64,000 bases of DNA from Eleusine coracana subsp. coracana (lineage: Eukaryota > Streptophyta > Magnoliopsida > Poales > Poaceae): NCBI GenBank assembly GCA_032690845.1, contig CM064434.1, positions 4,528,108 to 4,592,107 on the forward strand. The letters are read 5' to 3'. Positions within the stretch are counted from its first letter, which is position 1. The number at the start of each line of letters is the position of its first letter. A program made the translations under genes and the position numbers. Positions 23,592-34,634 of this stretch are shown one piece after another. The notes beneath the pieces were generated by a model, which was not told the origin of the DNA, ran no database searches, and worked only from the letters and a program-made list of their open reading frames with translations.

Positions 23592-25145
23592 ATGAGGGAC
23601 GGTGGCAAGGGGTATGATCCGGCGACCGCCTTCCTCATCACCGCCTTATGCGCGGCATCGGCGGCGCTGCTGCTGCTGGTCGACGGCGCCAAGGGAGACG
23701 AGGACGAGTTCCCGACGCTGCTGATCAACGGGTTCACCGCGACGCACGCGGCGGGGTCGCCGTTCCCGTTCGAGCCCGTGCTGTACGCCCCGAACCGCGC
23801 CTTCGCGTTCGGCTTCCTCCGCGTGGGCCCGGGCTCCCTGGACCTCGCCGTGGTCCACCTCCCCTCCTCCCTCCCGCTCTGGCGCGCCACCCCGGCCCGC
23901 CTCGGCGACTGGTCCCGCCCCGCCACGCTCTCCTTCGACACCACCCTCGTCCTCACCACCGCCGGCGGCCCGGACACCACCGTGCTGTGGCAGACGCTCA
24001 ACGCCGCCGGCGACACCGTCGCGCTGCTCAACTCCTCCAACCTCGTCGTGCGGCGGTACGCGAGGCCCTTCCCGTCGTGGCAGAGCTTCGACTACCCCGC
24101 CGACACGCTGGTCGCGGGGCAGAACTTCACCGCCGCCTCGCCGCCGCTCATCTCCTCCAACCGCCGGTTCGCGCTGCGTCTGGGCGCGTCGTTCATCGCC
24201 CTGCACATGGAGTTCTACGGCGGGCGGGCCCGGTCGCCGGCGTACTGGCGCCACTCGGCCCTCGAGGAGCCCCCCGCCGCCGGGAACGCGACGGTGTACG
24301 GCCGGCTCGACGGCCGCGGGTTCTTCGGGATGTACCTCGACGGCGACGGCGGGGAGAGGAGGGTGGACGTGCTCTCGTTCGACACGTTCGCGGAGGCGAA
24401 CCTAGCCGGCGCGCTTTTCCGGCGCATGACGCTGGACGACGACGGCAACCTCCGGGCCTACTACTGGGCCGACGGCGGCGGCGGATCCACCAAGGCCTGG
24501 ACGGCGGAGTACGAGGCCATCTCATCGGGCCGGTGCGGCCTGCCCACGGCCTGCGGGGCCTACGGCCTCTGCGTCCCCGGTGACGAGGCCCAGTGCCAGT
24601 GCCTCACCGCCGACACCACCTCCCCGCCGTGCCACGCCGGCGGCGACGACGAGGAGACCGCCGCCGACCTCTGCGACCACGTCGACGCGGAGCTCGACGT
24701 GGTGCGGCGGACACGCGTCTCCGTGGCGTACAAGGAGCAGCTGCCGCCGTTCGCGACGAACACGACGGCGGCGAAATGCGAGGCGGCGTGCGCGGGGAAC
24801 TGCAGCTGCTGGGGCGCGCTGTACGGCGGCGCCAGCGGGTACTGCTACCTCATCGACTTCCCCGTCGAGACGATGGTGTACGACGCGGACGACGCCAAGG
24901 TGGGGTACTTCAAGGTGAGGAAGGTGCAGAGTCAGACGCGGCGGCGGGGGATGGCGCCCGGCGTGAAGGCGGTGCTGGCGGTGGTGTTGGTGGGCTTGGT
25001 GGGTGCTGGCGCGTACGTGGGGTACAGGATGTGGGAGAGGAAAAGGAGGCGGCGTGGGGAGGGGATGATGGTGCAGGAGCTGGGGACGGGGCCGTACAAG
25101 GACCTCAAATCCATGGCCAGCTCCAACAACTCGTTCAAGGCGTGA
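23592..25145 (+). CDS. Membrane-anchored bulb-lectin / PAN-domain protein, kinase-less
   Basis: An intact 517-residue single exon, very GC-rich at third positions as in many grass genes. A hydrophobic stretch at about residues 14-34 is a signal peptide or anchor. A bulb-type (G-type) lectin region follows at about 45-195, with NSSNLVVRR and SWQSFDYPADTLVAGQ. Next come an S-locus-like region with a Cys-rich CGLPTACGAYGLC segment (315-350), a PAN/apple-like domain (about 355-445, CEAACAGNCSCWGALY) and a transmembrane helix (about 457-478). The basic tail has only about 40 residues. S-locus receptor kinases have this ectodomain plus a kinase; here the kinase is absent. The closest type I know is the Arabidopsis PAN-domain protein At5g03700. 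It probably sits in the plasma membrane as a sugar- or protein-binding receptor-like protein. Ligand and partners are unknown. Confidence 0.85.
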   Translation: MRDGGKGYDPATAFLITALCAASAALLLLVDGAKGDEDEFPTLLINGFTATHAAGSPFPFEPVLYAPNRAFAFGFLRVGPGSLDLAVVHLPSSLPLWRATPARLGDWSRPATLSFDTTLVLTTAGGPDTTVLWQTLNAAGDTVALLNSSNLVVRRYARPFPSWQSFDYPADTLVAGQNFTAASPPLISSNRRFALRLGASFIALHMEFYGGRARSPAYWRHSALEEPPAAGNATVYGRLDGRGFFGMYLDGDGGERRVDVLSFDTFAEANLAGALFRRMTLDDDGNLRAYYWADGGGGSTKAWTAEYEAISSGRCGLPTACGAYGLCVPGDEAQCQCLTADTTSPPCHAGGDDEETAADLCDHVDAELDVVRRTRVSVAYKEQLPPFATNTTAAKCEAACAGNCSCWGALYGGASGYCYLIDFPVETMVYDADDAKVGYFKVRKVQSQTRRRGMAPGVKAVLAVVLVGLVGAGAYVGYRMWERKRRRRGEGMMVQELGTGPYKDLKSMASSNNSFKA

Positions 25146-25174
25146 ATCGATGGACGCGACGGGGATGTCCCGGC

Positions 25175-26789
25175 TGTGACCATGGAATGATGGGTTCTAG
25201 TACTTCTGCAAGCCGGATGAGGATAGATGGCAATAATACGACCAGTTGTCAGACTGAATTGAAGGTTTCGCAGAGGAGAGATTGGAAATTAGCTATATCC
25301 TCCTGCTTGCTTTCAGGTATTGCCGTAAAGAAAGGCTGCCATCCATAAGCGTGGACTTTGACCTCCTTTCATCTGTCCCATGTTCTTCTTCGGTTGTGTA
25401 ACAATTTTTGCCTGGGATTTGCTACTATTAATGTATATAATTTTCTTTCCCGCCCCTTTGCCCTTTTTTTTTCTGTATACATCAGCATACCAATGACTGA
25501 ATGTCTCATATAGCACCGCAGTATGAAGATTGGCACGATGCTCCTGAATTCCATTACTCGAATATGTCTTGTGCTACACCTGGAAACTATCGGTCCACAG
25601 ACATCAGCGAAAACAGTGTGCACCCTATCATTGCTTTTGTTTTCAAGTGCCATGCTCTTCACTCAAACCTGAAGCTGCCCAGTATATCTTCTGAAAGTAC
25701 CTGCATTTCCTACTGAAGAATGAACAAGGTAATGCTTTTCATTGGGGGACGTGATGAATATTTTAGAATTGCTGCATCACGGATTTTTATTCCACGGACT
25801 GGTTCTGTCATCTGAATGCAGCTTCTGGCAGGACCCAGTAGCCTCCGTATCAGTGATGTCGGAATGTAGAGATGCTAGGCCAGGCATCCAATTTGCCGGT
25901 AGACATTCATGTGCTTTATCGAGCATCCGGAGAGAAATGATTCCAGACGGTGGTTCCTCGGTTCATGGCGACCCACTACCATCCGTTTATCTCGTCGGGA
26001 ACCTACCGGGAGTCTTCCATGTTCTGTCGCGCCATGCCAACGAATCAGATCGCCGGATTCGCCACGGACGAGGAACACAATGCAACTATGCAAGTAGGCT
26101 TCAGGGTGTCGAACCGGCGAAATAGGACGCGCGAGGCTTTCCGTCAGAACCGTACCGTCACGTGCGTGTAGGAGGCTAAGGTCGGGAGCTCGCCGGAGGG
26201 CCGCGGCGAGGCCGGCGAAGCAGCGCGGCGGGGGCGGGACGGGCGACACAGAGTTCGCGGCGCTTGGAAAACTGAGGCGTACAAAAGCGCTTGTTGTGTC
26301 ACGTCTGTTAATCTGGACCGACGGATACGGATTGGACGGCTCCCAGCGACTCTCGGGGTGGACGGTAAATGAAATACGGACCACCACCAACACTTGGTCC
26401 GGTGCGCGCGGCGAGCGCCGCCCAGTGGCGTCGCGACGGAGCCCGAAGATCAGGGAGGCGGCGTGAAGCGCAACTGCGGAAGGGAGAAGCGAGTGACGGG
26501 GAACGCGCCGCCGAGAGGTCCAGGCCATGTACCGCGTCGCCGCCGGCGCTGGCTGCTCCCCGTCCCGCCGCGGCGGCGGATGGCGCAGCCGAGTCGCAAT
26601 GCTGCGTTTCGAAAGTCATCTGATCGATCCGAGCGGCACGAGCCACCGTTACCGATTCGATATGGACGGCTGCATCGGGAGGTGACGGCTCAAGTAGCTG
26701 GCCACCTGCCATTGCTGTCTCCGGGGCGCGCAAGCACGCGCGCGGTGGATGGTGCGGTCGTCTCGACCGGCGGCGGGCGGACTGCGTCG

Positions 26790-26792
<3 letters not shown>
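25175..26792. repeat. 3' flank of the lectin/PAN gene: duplicated segment, copy A
   Basis: Starting some 30 bases after the stop, this stretch aligns in order with 31390-33270. Shared blocks include CATCCAATTTGCCGG, GCCAACGAATCAGA and the promoter-like GC-rich part near 26320-26450. Part of it (25350-25700) also recurs at 26938-27295. Open frames of up to 217 codons on either strand are not preserved between the copies, so no gene is called. Confidence 0.8.
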
Positions 26793-26833
<41 letters not shown>

Positions 26834-26839
26834 AGGAAC
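26793..26839 (-). mobile_element. 47-bp poly(A) retro-insertion with 11-bp target duplication
   Basis: CTGCGTCGGCC stands at 26782-26792 and 26840-26850. The insert is 40 T followed by GAGGAAC; on the minus strand it is GTTCCTC plus a 40-A tail. It fits a LINE or LINE-mobilised RNA cut down to seven bases before its tail. Confidence 0.75.
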
Positions 26840-26937
26840 CTGCGTCGGCCTTAATTAGGAGCATTCCTGCTGGCTTGGGCCGTCTGCTCTCCCGTGTCCG
26901 CCGGATAAGGCCACCACATCGCCCACATCTGGTGTCC

Positions 26938-27295
26938 TTGTACTTTGACGGTCTGCTTTCATCTGTTCCATCTTCTGTTTCTCAAAAAAAAAAAAAAAAA
27001 AAAAAAAAAGGTTCCATCTTCTTCGATCCGTTGTAACAATTTTGCCTGGGATCTTTCTTTTATAATATAGTTTTTCTGTCCCATCCATTCATCTGTCTGT
27101 ATAAATCACCGTGTATGTATGCCTGTGCGCACTGCAGTTTGAAGCTTGCGTGATTCATTCCCCTGAACTCCACCAGTCAATTGCGTCTTGTGTTACGCCA
27201 GGAAACCATCAGTCATCAGCCACACCATTTGTGCAAAGTGTCATGCTCTTCACTCTCGCCTCAAGCCGCGTGCGCAGTATATCTTAAACTTAAAG
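26938..27295. repeat. 3' flank of the lectin/PAN gene: duplicated segment, copy C
   Basis: It aligns with 25350-25700: CTTTCATCTG, GTTGTAACAATTTT, TGCCTGGGAT and GTCATGCTCTTCACTC occur in the same order. It is shorter than copies A and B and carries a micro-insertion at 26977-27010. Confidence 0.7.
26977..27010 (+). mobile_element. 34-bp poly(A) retro-insertion with 12-bp target duplication
   Basis: GTTCCATCTTCT stands at 26965-26976 and 27011-27022. The insert is GTTTCTC, 26 A and one G. The uninterrupted form in the paralogous segments (copies A and B) confirms that this is an insertion. The seven bases before the tail nearly equal those of the insertion at 26793. Confidence 0.8.
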
Positions 27296-28079
27296 TCTAT
27301 CGCATCGCAACCACCCAAACGTTGATCTCATAACGAGTGGGAGTCCAAATCAAATGCACCTGTTTGTGAACATCGTGCACCCGACAATGCCCTATGATAA
27401 GTTGAAATTGCCTCACGTACACCTGGGACAGAGGAATGGCTTGCTTGGTTCTACATGTTTGGATGAAATGTAAGACGTGACGACGATCAGATATATCTCC
27501 TCGCAGTTTGGAGAAAAGTTTAGATTCAAACCGCTCTGCTCCTCCTCTCACAGGATTCCACATCTGATTACTGTAAATAATTACTACAGATGCGGCCATA
27601 CAGGACATGGTCAGGATTGCTAACCTCTTAGGTATGTGATTGATGTATAGAGTTTACTATCCCTTGCTTTCGTCTTATGTCTGTCGCATGCGTATGCATA
27701 TGTGCAAATGCAGTTGCCAACCTATCTAATTTATTCAGACATTTAGAACAGAATCCTATGCTGAGGTGTAGAGCATCTTTTGTTTTGGTTCAATGGTGCA
27801 AAGAACCGATCTAATGTTGTAATTTTCACTGCCAATTGTGACTTGTAAAGATGTAGCTTATTGGAACAAAAATAGTTACATTTGTCATGAGTTAATAATG
27901 TTTTGTTATTTGTTGTTTATTTAATGATGATAAGTCCATCTATTTTTTTTTCTTGACCTATATCAAAGATAATTTTGCCAAAGTGGGTAGACGGAGAATG
28001 AAGGTTGTGACCCTGTCTAAGTATAAAACTTATGAAAATCTTGATTCTGTTAATGATGTCAATTTTGTTGGTAAATATT
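27296..28079. other. Interior of a possible Helitron; no gene seen
   Basis: AT-rich sequence lying between the end of copy C and a Helitron-like 3' terminus. No coding was recognised; the only frame near 100 codons (27608-27297, minus strand) has no known motif. Confidence 0.35.
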
Positions 28080-28117
28080 TTGTTTTTACCCACGGCAGTG
28101 CACGAGCATCTAACTAG
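28080..28117 (+). mobile_element. Helitron-like 3' terminus
   Basis: ACCCACGGCAGTGCACGAGC followed by ATCTAACTAG and a flanking T resembles Helitron 3' ends. Its hairpin is weak, and no matching 5' TC end was fixed; it would lie upstream, perhaps near 27270-27500. Confidence 0.5.
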
Positions 28118-28118
28118 T

Positions 28119-29860
28119 ATATATCAACAACTCTCTCTCTCTCAAGGATGCTCAGGGGTAATTTGATCATTGCAAGTGCTAGGAGCGAGAGAAACAGTTA
28201 AAAGAAAATAAAATAAATAGATATAAACAAGCAAAAGGAGATTCTATGATGAAAAGGACATCCTGGGGTGTGTCACCTTTTGGTGTGCGTTTCGGTGAAG
28301 ATTACTCTTAACGCAAACATATAGCAAAAAGATAATTTAGTATGTCTATGTTTGAGGATATGTCTAAAGACAACTCATTGTGAGTTTTTTGAAATGAGAT
28401 TTGTTTCTTCTGTCATAGCTAGAGTGTGCATATAGTAATACAAAATAGACAGTCAAACAAATATTGTAGTTTATATTGTAAAAAGAGTATTGTTTGTTGC
28501 AAGAGTCTCATAAATATTTTAATTTTATTACTTGATGTTTACACCAAAGTATCAGTTGTGACTTGATATTTGTGACTTCTGAACCTACGTTGTAGTTCCT
28601 CTGAGCTACCAAAGCTTGATTGAATCAGATAGTTCTCAGAACTTGATTTTTTGGAACAGTTATTTCATCATCAACATGCCAGATTCTAAGTGCGTGGAAG
28701 GAATTCGAAACAACCTATAATATAAACTTTCACTTGTTTGGCTAGCGTATAACCCAATATTGAAAACCAATTTATTTGAAAGAACATATATCATAACATA
28801 GCAATTTAATAAACAAATTTAACCATGAATCCTCCCTCAAAACTACACAAGTGGTGAAATGGCGAAGCATATCATCTAACCTATATAATACATACATCAT
28901 TATGAATTTACCGCTAACTGGAAAAACAATATAATATTGCTTAAAATATGATTTACTGTCCATGCCCAAAAGATTATCCGTCCAGGAAAATCAAATATGA
29001 GATCTTAGCGCTTAAAATCATACATCATCTAAAACAGTCAATGTCGAATTCGAATTTCCACTAGAACCAAATTTTCTTGGATGAAATCAACCAATTACAC
29101 CAATATAAACCCTAATGGCACACAAATGAATCAAAACTTTAATCTAAAATAGAACTTTTTCCAGACCACATTGAAGTCAATTTAACAATCAGTTGACATC
29201 ATGACTAAGACTATATAGCAGTGGCTTGTTTCTTTGAACTTTAGCTAACAATACAAGAAATGTTATTGTTCTAGTGTTGTAGAACTCTACATTTGTTGTT
29301 TTTTTTATGGCAACTCCATATTTGTTGTTGATATTTACCTAGAATCCAATTAAATACTCCAAAAAATCAAAAGAAAAAATATATTAATTACGGTATTGCT
29401 AGCTACAAGACAGGTGAAAGGAAAAACTTATATTAACTAATGCAGAAAAGAATGAATTAATTTGATATAAATTAAGATTAACCTATAGGATAGAAAATGA
29501 TCAGATAAAGGAAAATTATAACATTCTGACCCATTAAAATTAGGTCCGTAGTGACCCATAAGCAATTGTGTGCATGGGGGGGGGGGGGGGGGGAGGGGGG
29601 GGGATTTAGTATTACCATGTTTGTCTATTGGGAGTAAGTCCAACATATAACTTAAGGTTGTCCATGATCAGTAACATGGAGTTACCCCTTTTATGCAAAT
29701 AGATAATGAAAGAGTAAACAAGTTTGTTGGTCCAAGGGTCTACTCAAAATGCGAGTTAGGCACAGCCTGTGTGTGGAGCAGACACAAGATACAACCGATA
29801 CATGTGGGAGAGGAAGAGGCGGCCTAAGCACCGTGGCCTTTCATATGGCCCATGGACAAC
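28119..29860. other. AT-rich intergenic region
   Basis: No gene, RNA gene or element end was recognised. It holds an interrupted poly-G tract (29576-29603: 18 G, one A, 9 G). Confidence 0.4.
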
Positions 29861-31385
29861 TTTTTTTCTCTCTCAAATATGCTACTTGCATATCTTTGTA
29901 TTAAAAGGAAACAAAAGTTTTACAATACCGACATTTTGAGGAGCAATGTCCACTGCCTAAGCGAATGGAAGACACACAACTCGGACCCAGCCTGACTACT
30001 CGCTAAGCACTCTACTTAGGGTCTGTTTGGTAGGAATTCTAAAATAACTTCTTGACCGGATTTTGCTTCTCCTATCAAGAAGCTAGCCAAAAGGTTCTAA
30101 AAAGAAAAACAAATTCTGCTCCTTTTTCTTAGAAACACTTCTCAATTTTGTACTTCTAGCTTCTCTATCTTTTTTTTATAAAATATACACAAGAGAATCT
30201 ATTTTGCCAAATAATTTTTTTCTAGAGAATCCATTTCTTCAGAGAATTTATTTTCTAGAGAATCGTTTCTTAAAGAATCCGATTTGTAGAGATGTCCTAC
30301 CAAAGGAGACCCTAGTTTCTTGTCACCGGCTTGACACCATTGTTGCACTTCCTGCTGAATCCTGGCCGTCACTTGCAAGTGTTTCTTTCTTTCCACATCT
30401 CCCACACTACGTTCATGAAAGCATGTCGAAGCCCTTGCGTATGACTCGTAGTTGCCAGCAAGACCGAATGTAGATCCACCAGTTCATCAGCGGTGCGCCT
30501 AATAGAGAACCGCCCACTATACTTCCTTCGCAAATGAGCAGTAGCCAAATATATGGTATGCAGATTCCGGTTCCTGGTAACATAGGGGGCAAAGTTCTTC
30601 CGCTTCCAGGCCATGGCATATCCTTCTATCTGGTATCTGCCATCTAGATTCTCTGACGCATTGCAAGCCAAAGGAAGAGTTTGGTCTTCAAAGGCGCCCA
30701 TGTGCCCTAGATTAGCTTTGCACCAAAGAAAGTCACGCGTAGCCGTAGCGGAGGACTGTGCACGCGGATTTGGTCGAGGACTGTGCAAGCTTGCCATCTG
30801 CCGTCCAACACCACACATATCGATCTTGCTCGTTGGTTAGTTGGACTTCAGCCAGGCGATGCCAGAGGCGTACATATTCCATTGTTGCGAGGATCGAAAA
30901 CCCTGTAGCACTTGGGCGACCGTCATCGACCTCAACCTCGCGATGTTGATGAACTGGACAAAAGTTGGAGCTAGGTCTGCGACGCCTTGTCCGTTGATCC
31001 ATTTGTCTAGCTAGAACAGTGTATGTTGGCCATCACCTACGTGAATGATGACTGAGGCGTTGAAGAATTGCAGCACTGTCGGCTTAATCTGCAACTCCAT
31101 GTCCACCCAGGCCCTATCCTGCTTCATTTTCTGAAGCCAGAGCCACCTGGTGCACAGAGCAATACCAGCCAGCCTTAAGTTGGTGACACCGAGACCGCCG
31201 AGCTCTTTTGGCAACATGACTATTGACTACCGTCCAAGCGACCATGCACTATTTCCTCAAACCGACGCGTTGTTCCCTGCCCATATAGGAAACAACACTG
31301 GATGGCTTCAATCTCCTGGACGGCCCATGGTGGCAGTGGCAGCTTATCCGCCATGGGCAGCTCTAACAACTCTATTGATCAACAA
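29861..31385 (-). mobile_element. 5'-truncated LINE (minus strand) with nested MITE
   Basis: On the minus strand the copy enters at about 31385 in the part of the reverse transcriptase ORF after the catalytic core. It reads PKELGGLGVTNLRLAGIALC (about 31212-31150), then the zf-RVT region, and ends with WEMWKERN and ARIQQEVQQWCQAGDKK at about 30320. After a nested MITE (30018-30313), the 3' untranslated part continues to a 7-A tail at 29867-29861. Frames shift several times. It abuts copy B of the lectin/PAN flank. Confidence 0.75.
30018..30313. mobile_element. Inverted-repeat MITE nested in the LINE
   Basis: Left end GGGTCTGTTTGGTAGGA; the right end is the near-complement TCCTACCAAAGGAGACCC. 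LINE sequence continues on both sides. Target duplication is unclear (TA is possible), so hAT or Harbinger origin is left open. Confidence 0.65.
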
Positions 31386-31389
31386 GCAT

Positions 31390-33270
31390 GTTGTGACCGT
31401 GGAATAGACAGTTGGCTGTTATCCAAGCTAGATGAGAATATATGGCAATAATCCAACCAGTTCTCCTACTGAATTGAAGAGTTCGCATTGAGCTAGAGGA
31501 TAGATTGCAATCAGCTATCCTCCTACAAAATTGCAGAGCTTGCCATAAAGAAAGCATTCGTGCCATAAGCTTGGATTTTGACATGCTTTGATCTGTTCCA
31601 TGTTCTTCGAGTGGTTGTAACATTTTTGCCTGGATTTGCTATCATTGATGTATATAGTTATGATTTTAAAGTAGTCCTGAATGATCGTGGACCGTCCATC
31701 TAACTATATCTTTATGGATATGATGATGAATTACTTCCTAGGAGGTAAAAGACCATCAAAATATTATATGCATTTTCCGCCTCTTTTTTGGAAAGTTAGT
31801 TAGTGTATTTATTAACACGTACTCTGTTTTTAAATTGTTATTGTCGTTGACTTTTTAAGTTAATTTTGACCATTTATCTTATTTAAAATATTATTTTAAA
31901 TATGTAAAATTTTAATTTTTGTTTTGATTTACTTTGATAATAAAATAAACTATAATGAAATATATGATATTATTTAAATTTTTTTTGAATAAGATGAATG
32001 GTCAAAATTAACTAAAAAAGTTAATGATGATAATGATTTAAGAACGGAGGAAGTATTAAACCAATTAAATAGTAGCATCTGATTACCCATTTTTTTGTGA
32101 TTGATTTTGTTCCCTAACATGATCTGTGACTACTACGTGACAACATCCGTAACATAATGTTATTTGAGATAGAAGAAGATTTAGAATAGTTGTATCACGG
32201 ATTTTTATCTGGATGGTAGCTGCTGGCAGCATCCAGTAGCGTTCGAGTCGGATATCACGATCGATCTGGAACGCGTATATGCTATCAAAGTGTCGGTGAT
32301 GTCTAAATCCAAAGGCAGGGCCAGCCATCCAATTTGCCGGCGGATGTTCATGTGCTTCATCAAGCATCTAGAGAGCAATGGTTTCGGATGGTGATGCTTC
32401 GGTTCAAGGGAGTACGCTGCTAGTCGTTTGTGTTGTCGTAAACCCACTGACACCGAGAGAGTCTTCTTCCCTGTTCTGTCGCCTACGCCAAGCCAACGAA
32501 TCAGAGCGTCGGGTGCGCCAGGGACGTGGAAACGAGAAGGTTTCAGGGCATCGAGCTCGCCAAAAATGGCGAGAGAAGCTTTCCGACAGGCATGTACCAA
32601 CACAAGCGCATGGGGGTCTGGGAGTTCGCCGGAGGGCCGCGGTGACCGTGAGGACGGTGAGGCTACGCCGGCCGGTGCGGGATAACGAGACAGAGAGAGC
32701 ATTTGGGGCCTATTTGCTTTGGACCCTGGTAAAACTGCCTGGGCCAGGCAGCAGGCTTAGATTGCTGCCTGGCCCAGGCAGCTGCCTGCTAGGCACAATC
32801 CAAACAGGTCCTTGGTGCTTGGAAACAAGACAACTCATATTAAATCTACGCTGACCGATATAGATTGGACGGATCTCAGCAACTCCGGGGTGGTCGGGAA
32901 ACGAAACACCAACCACCCCCCTGGTCTCGGTGCTGACGGCGAGCACCACCCAGACCAAGCCCAATGTCATCGCGATGGAGAGCCCGGAGCCCGTGTTCCG
33001 AGCGCATCACGCTCGCGCCGCCGAAAGGGCCAGGCCAGGTGAGGTATTCCGACGCCGGCGGCGACGCTGGGACAAAGCGCAGAAGCGCTGCAGCCGAGTC
33101 GTGCCGCGCCGGCGGATGACGCAGGCATGGCCGCAACCATCTGCACTTTGAAAGGCATTTGATCGACCCGTGTGGCTTGGGCCTGCCATTCTGGCGGCGC
33201 TCGAGTAGCGGGCCAATCTGGCATTGCAATCTCTGGGCTCCAGCGCGTGCACGCGCAGGTGACAATAATG
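31390..33270. repeat. 3' flank of the lectin/PAN gene: duplicated segment, copy B
   Basis: It aligns in order with 25175-26770, starting GTTGTGACCGTGGAA against CTGTGACCATGGAA. The coding exon is not present on its left; a LINE lies there instead. A Stowaway-type MITE (31822-32053) was added to this copy. Open frames here, up to 165 codons, are not shared with copy A. Confidence 0.8.
31822..32053. mobile_element. Long-inverted-repeat MITE with TA duplication, 232 bp
   Basis: TA flanks lie at 31820-31821 and 32054-32055. The left arm (CTCTGTTTTTAAATTG, then TTAATTTTGACCATTTATCT) and right arm (its near-complement, ending GAACGGAGGAAG) pair over about 70 bp. This is Stowaway-like (Tc1/mariner). 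It is absent from the matching place in copy A. Confidence 0.8.
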
Positions 33271-33885
33271 TTCAAGTGCGTTTTAAAGGAGAAAAATAAA
33301 AGGCAGATCGGAGCTTGCTTAGGATGACATCAACGATCAAACGCATGTGCCATCCACTGATCCACACCAGTGTGGGCAGTGAAGTGAGCTCGTTTAGCAC
33401 CATTGCTTCCCTTCCATGTGCAGTGCAGGTATAACTTGCTCTGTCGCCGGCGGGCGGCCGTTGAAGGGGGCACGCGTGCGTGTGGCTCTTGCGAGGCACA
33501 CTCGGTGACACGCCGATCCTGGCAGGCGGGGGCAGCGCGAAGGCATCACGGCGAGAGTTGCTGGGCTGTGCGTGCTGCCTCCGCGCACGAGTGATGGGCT
33601 TTGCCACGTCCAATCTCTGTGCTCCGTGATTATAGATATAGCTGGCAAAATGAGCCGGGCTAATCGAGCAGACACGAAACCTGAATTTTTAGGCACGACC
33701 CATACACAATTTGTGCCCGTGCTGGCCCGGCCTGATGCATCGAGTCGTGCTTGGGCCAACCACCCGGCACGGCGTGGGTGGCACGGGCACGGCTCGAAAT
33801 TGACCAGACACGTATAGGCTCAGTACCGGCCCACGTGGGTATGGACCATTTATTGGCCCAGCCCAGCATGACCTAACTCCCCATT

Positions 33886-33888
<3 letters not shown>
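33271..33888. other. Intergenic; GGGC/GCCC-rich degenerate repeat
   Basis: From about 33640 the sequence is dense in GCCCG, GGCCC and CGGCACG motifs, similar to 34975-35560. Together they look like pieces of one grass repeat family; ends are not defined. Confidence 0.35.

Positions 33889-33946
<58 letters not shown>
33889..33946. repeat. (TA)29 microsatellite
   Basis: 58 bp of perfect TA repeat, ending exactly at the 3' terminus of the small Helitron. Confidence 0.95.
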
Positions 33947-33947
<1 letters not shown>

Positions 33948-34634
33948 TAGTAAAGTGTTCGTGCGTTGCTACGGACTTAAAAAATAAAACATTCTTTATA
34001 ACTTAAATATAAATTATTTACATAATATAATTATTAGATATATACATATTGATATTTTTTTACATGAAAGATCATATTTATATTACTATTAGTGTTTCTT
34101 AGTATACCATTTTATATGTCAAAAGTAATAGTTTTTTAATATTTTTTATCATATTATAGAAGTTTTATCAAAAAATTTTTTTTTACACAGTTTATAAAAT
34201 AGCACTGCATTACAACGTGATTTTGAACTTGGAAACTTACTTCAGTGGAAAAAGTTAAAACATAAAAATTGTAGATCTTGTCGAGACCTTTTTGAAACAT
34301 ATGTGGATCATATTATTTGGACTTCGGATGTAGAAGATATGAATCCCGTACAGAGACCTGCGCAGAGAAGTCCGAATCAGAACAAATATTTTTACATCGT
34401 ATATTTAAAAACCAAAATGGCGGTATCTGTACTTCCATTGAATACCAAAGTTGTAGAACTTTTTGAGAGCTACGATATAGAGTCTGAGTTTGCTTAATTT
34501 AAACTCCGGACGAGAGAGTTATGATTATTGAAGTTTGGTACTTGATATAGAAGGAACGAAACCGATTTGATTTCAATCTCTAACTTTGTGGACACGAAGT
34601 AGATGACCGCACCTCAATTAATAGATTGTAGAGA
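33947..34634 (-). mobile_element. Small non-autonomous Helitron, 688 bp
   Basis: On the minus strand it begins TCTCTACAATC at 34634, after an A. It ends CTAG at 33947, before a T within the TA repeat. The 3' hairpin region is CCGTAGCAACGCACG, about 10 bases before the end. There is no coding capacity. Confidence 0.8.

Noticed and set aside
23648..24583. 311-codon frame overlapping the lectin/PAN gene, plus minus-strand frames of up to 202 codons
   Set aside because: Arg/Pro/Ala-rich shadows caused by the high GC content of the real gene's third positions.
25875..26733. 217- and 141-codon minus-strand frames in the lectin/PAN 3' flank
   Set aside because: The paralogous segment at 32200-33270 does not keep the frames, so coding selection is not supported.
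26394..27036. Frames ending or containing poly-Phe/poly-Lys
   Set aside because: They translate the poly(T)/poly(A) tails of the micro-insertions.
27297..27608. 103-codon minus-strand frame
   Set aside because: No motif, no promoter, and it may lie inside a Helitron.
33889..33946. Possible origin or matrix attachment region
   Set aside because: A plain TA microsatellite; nothing further supports a function.
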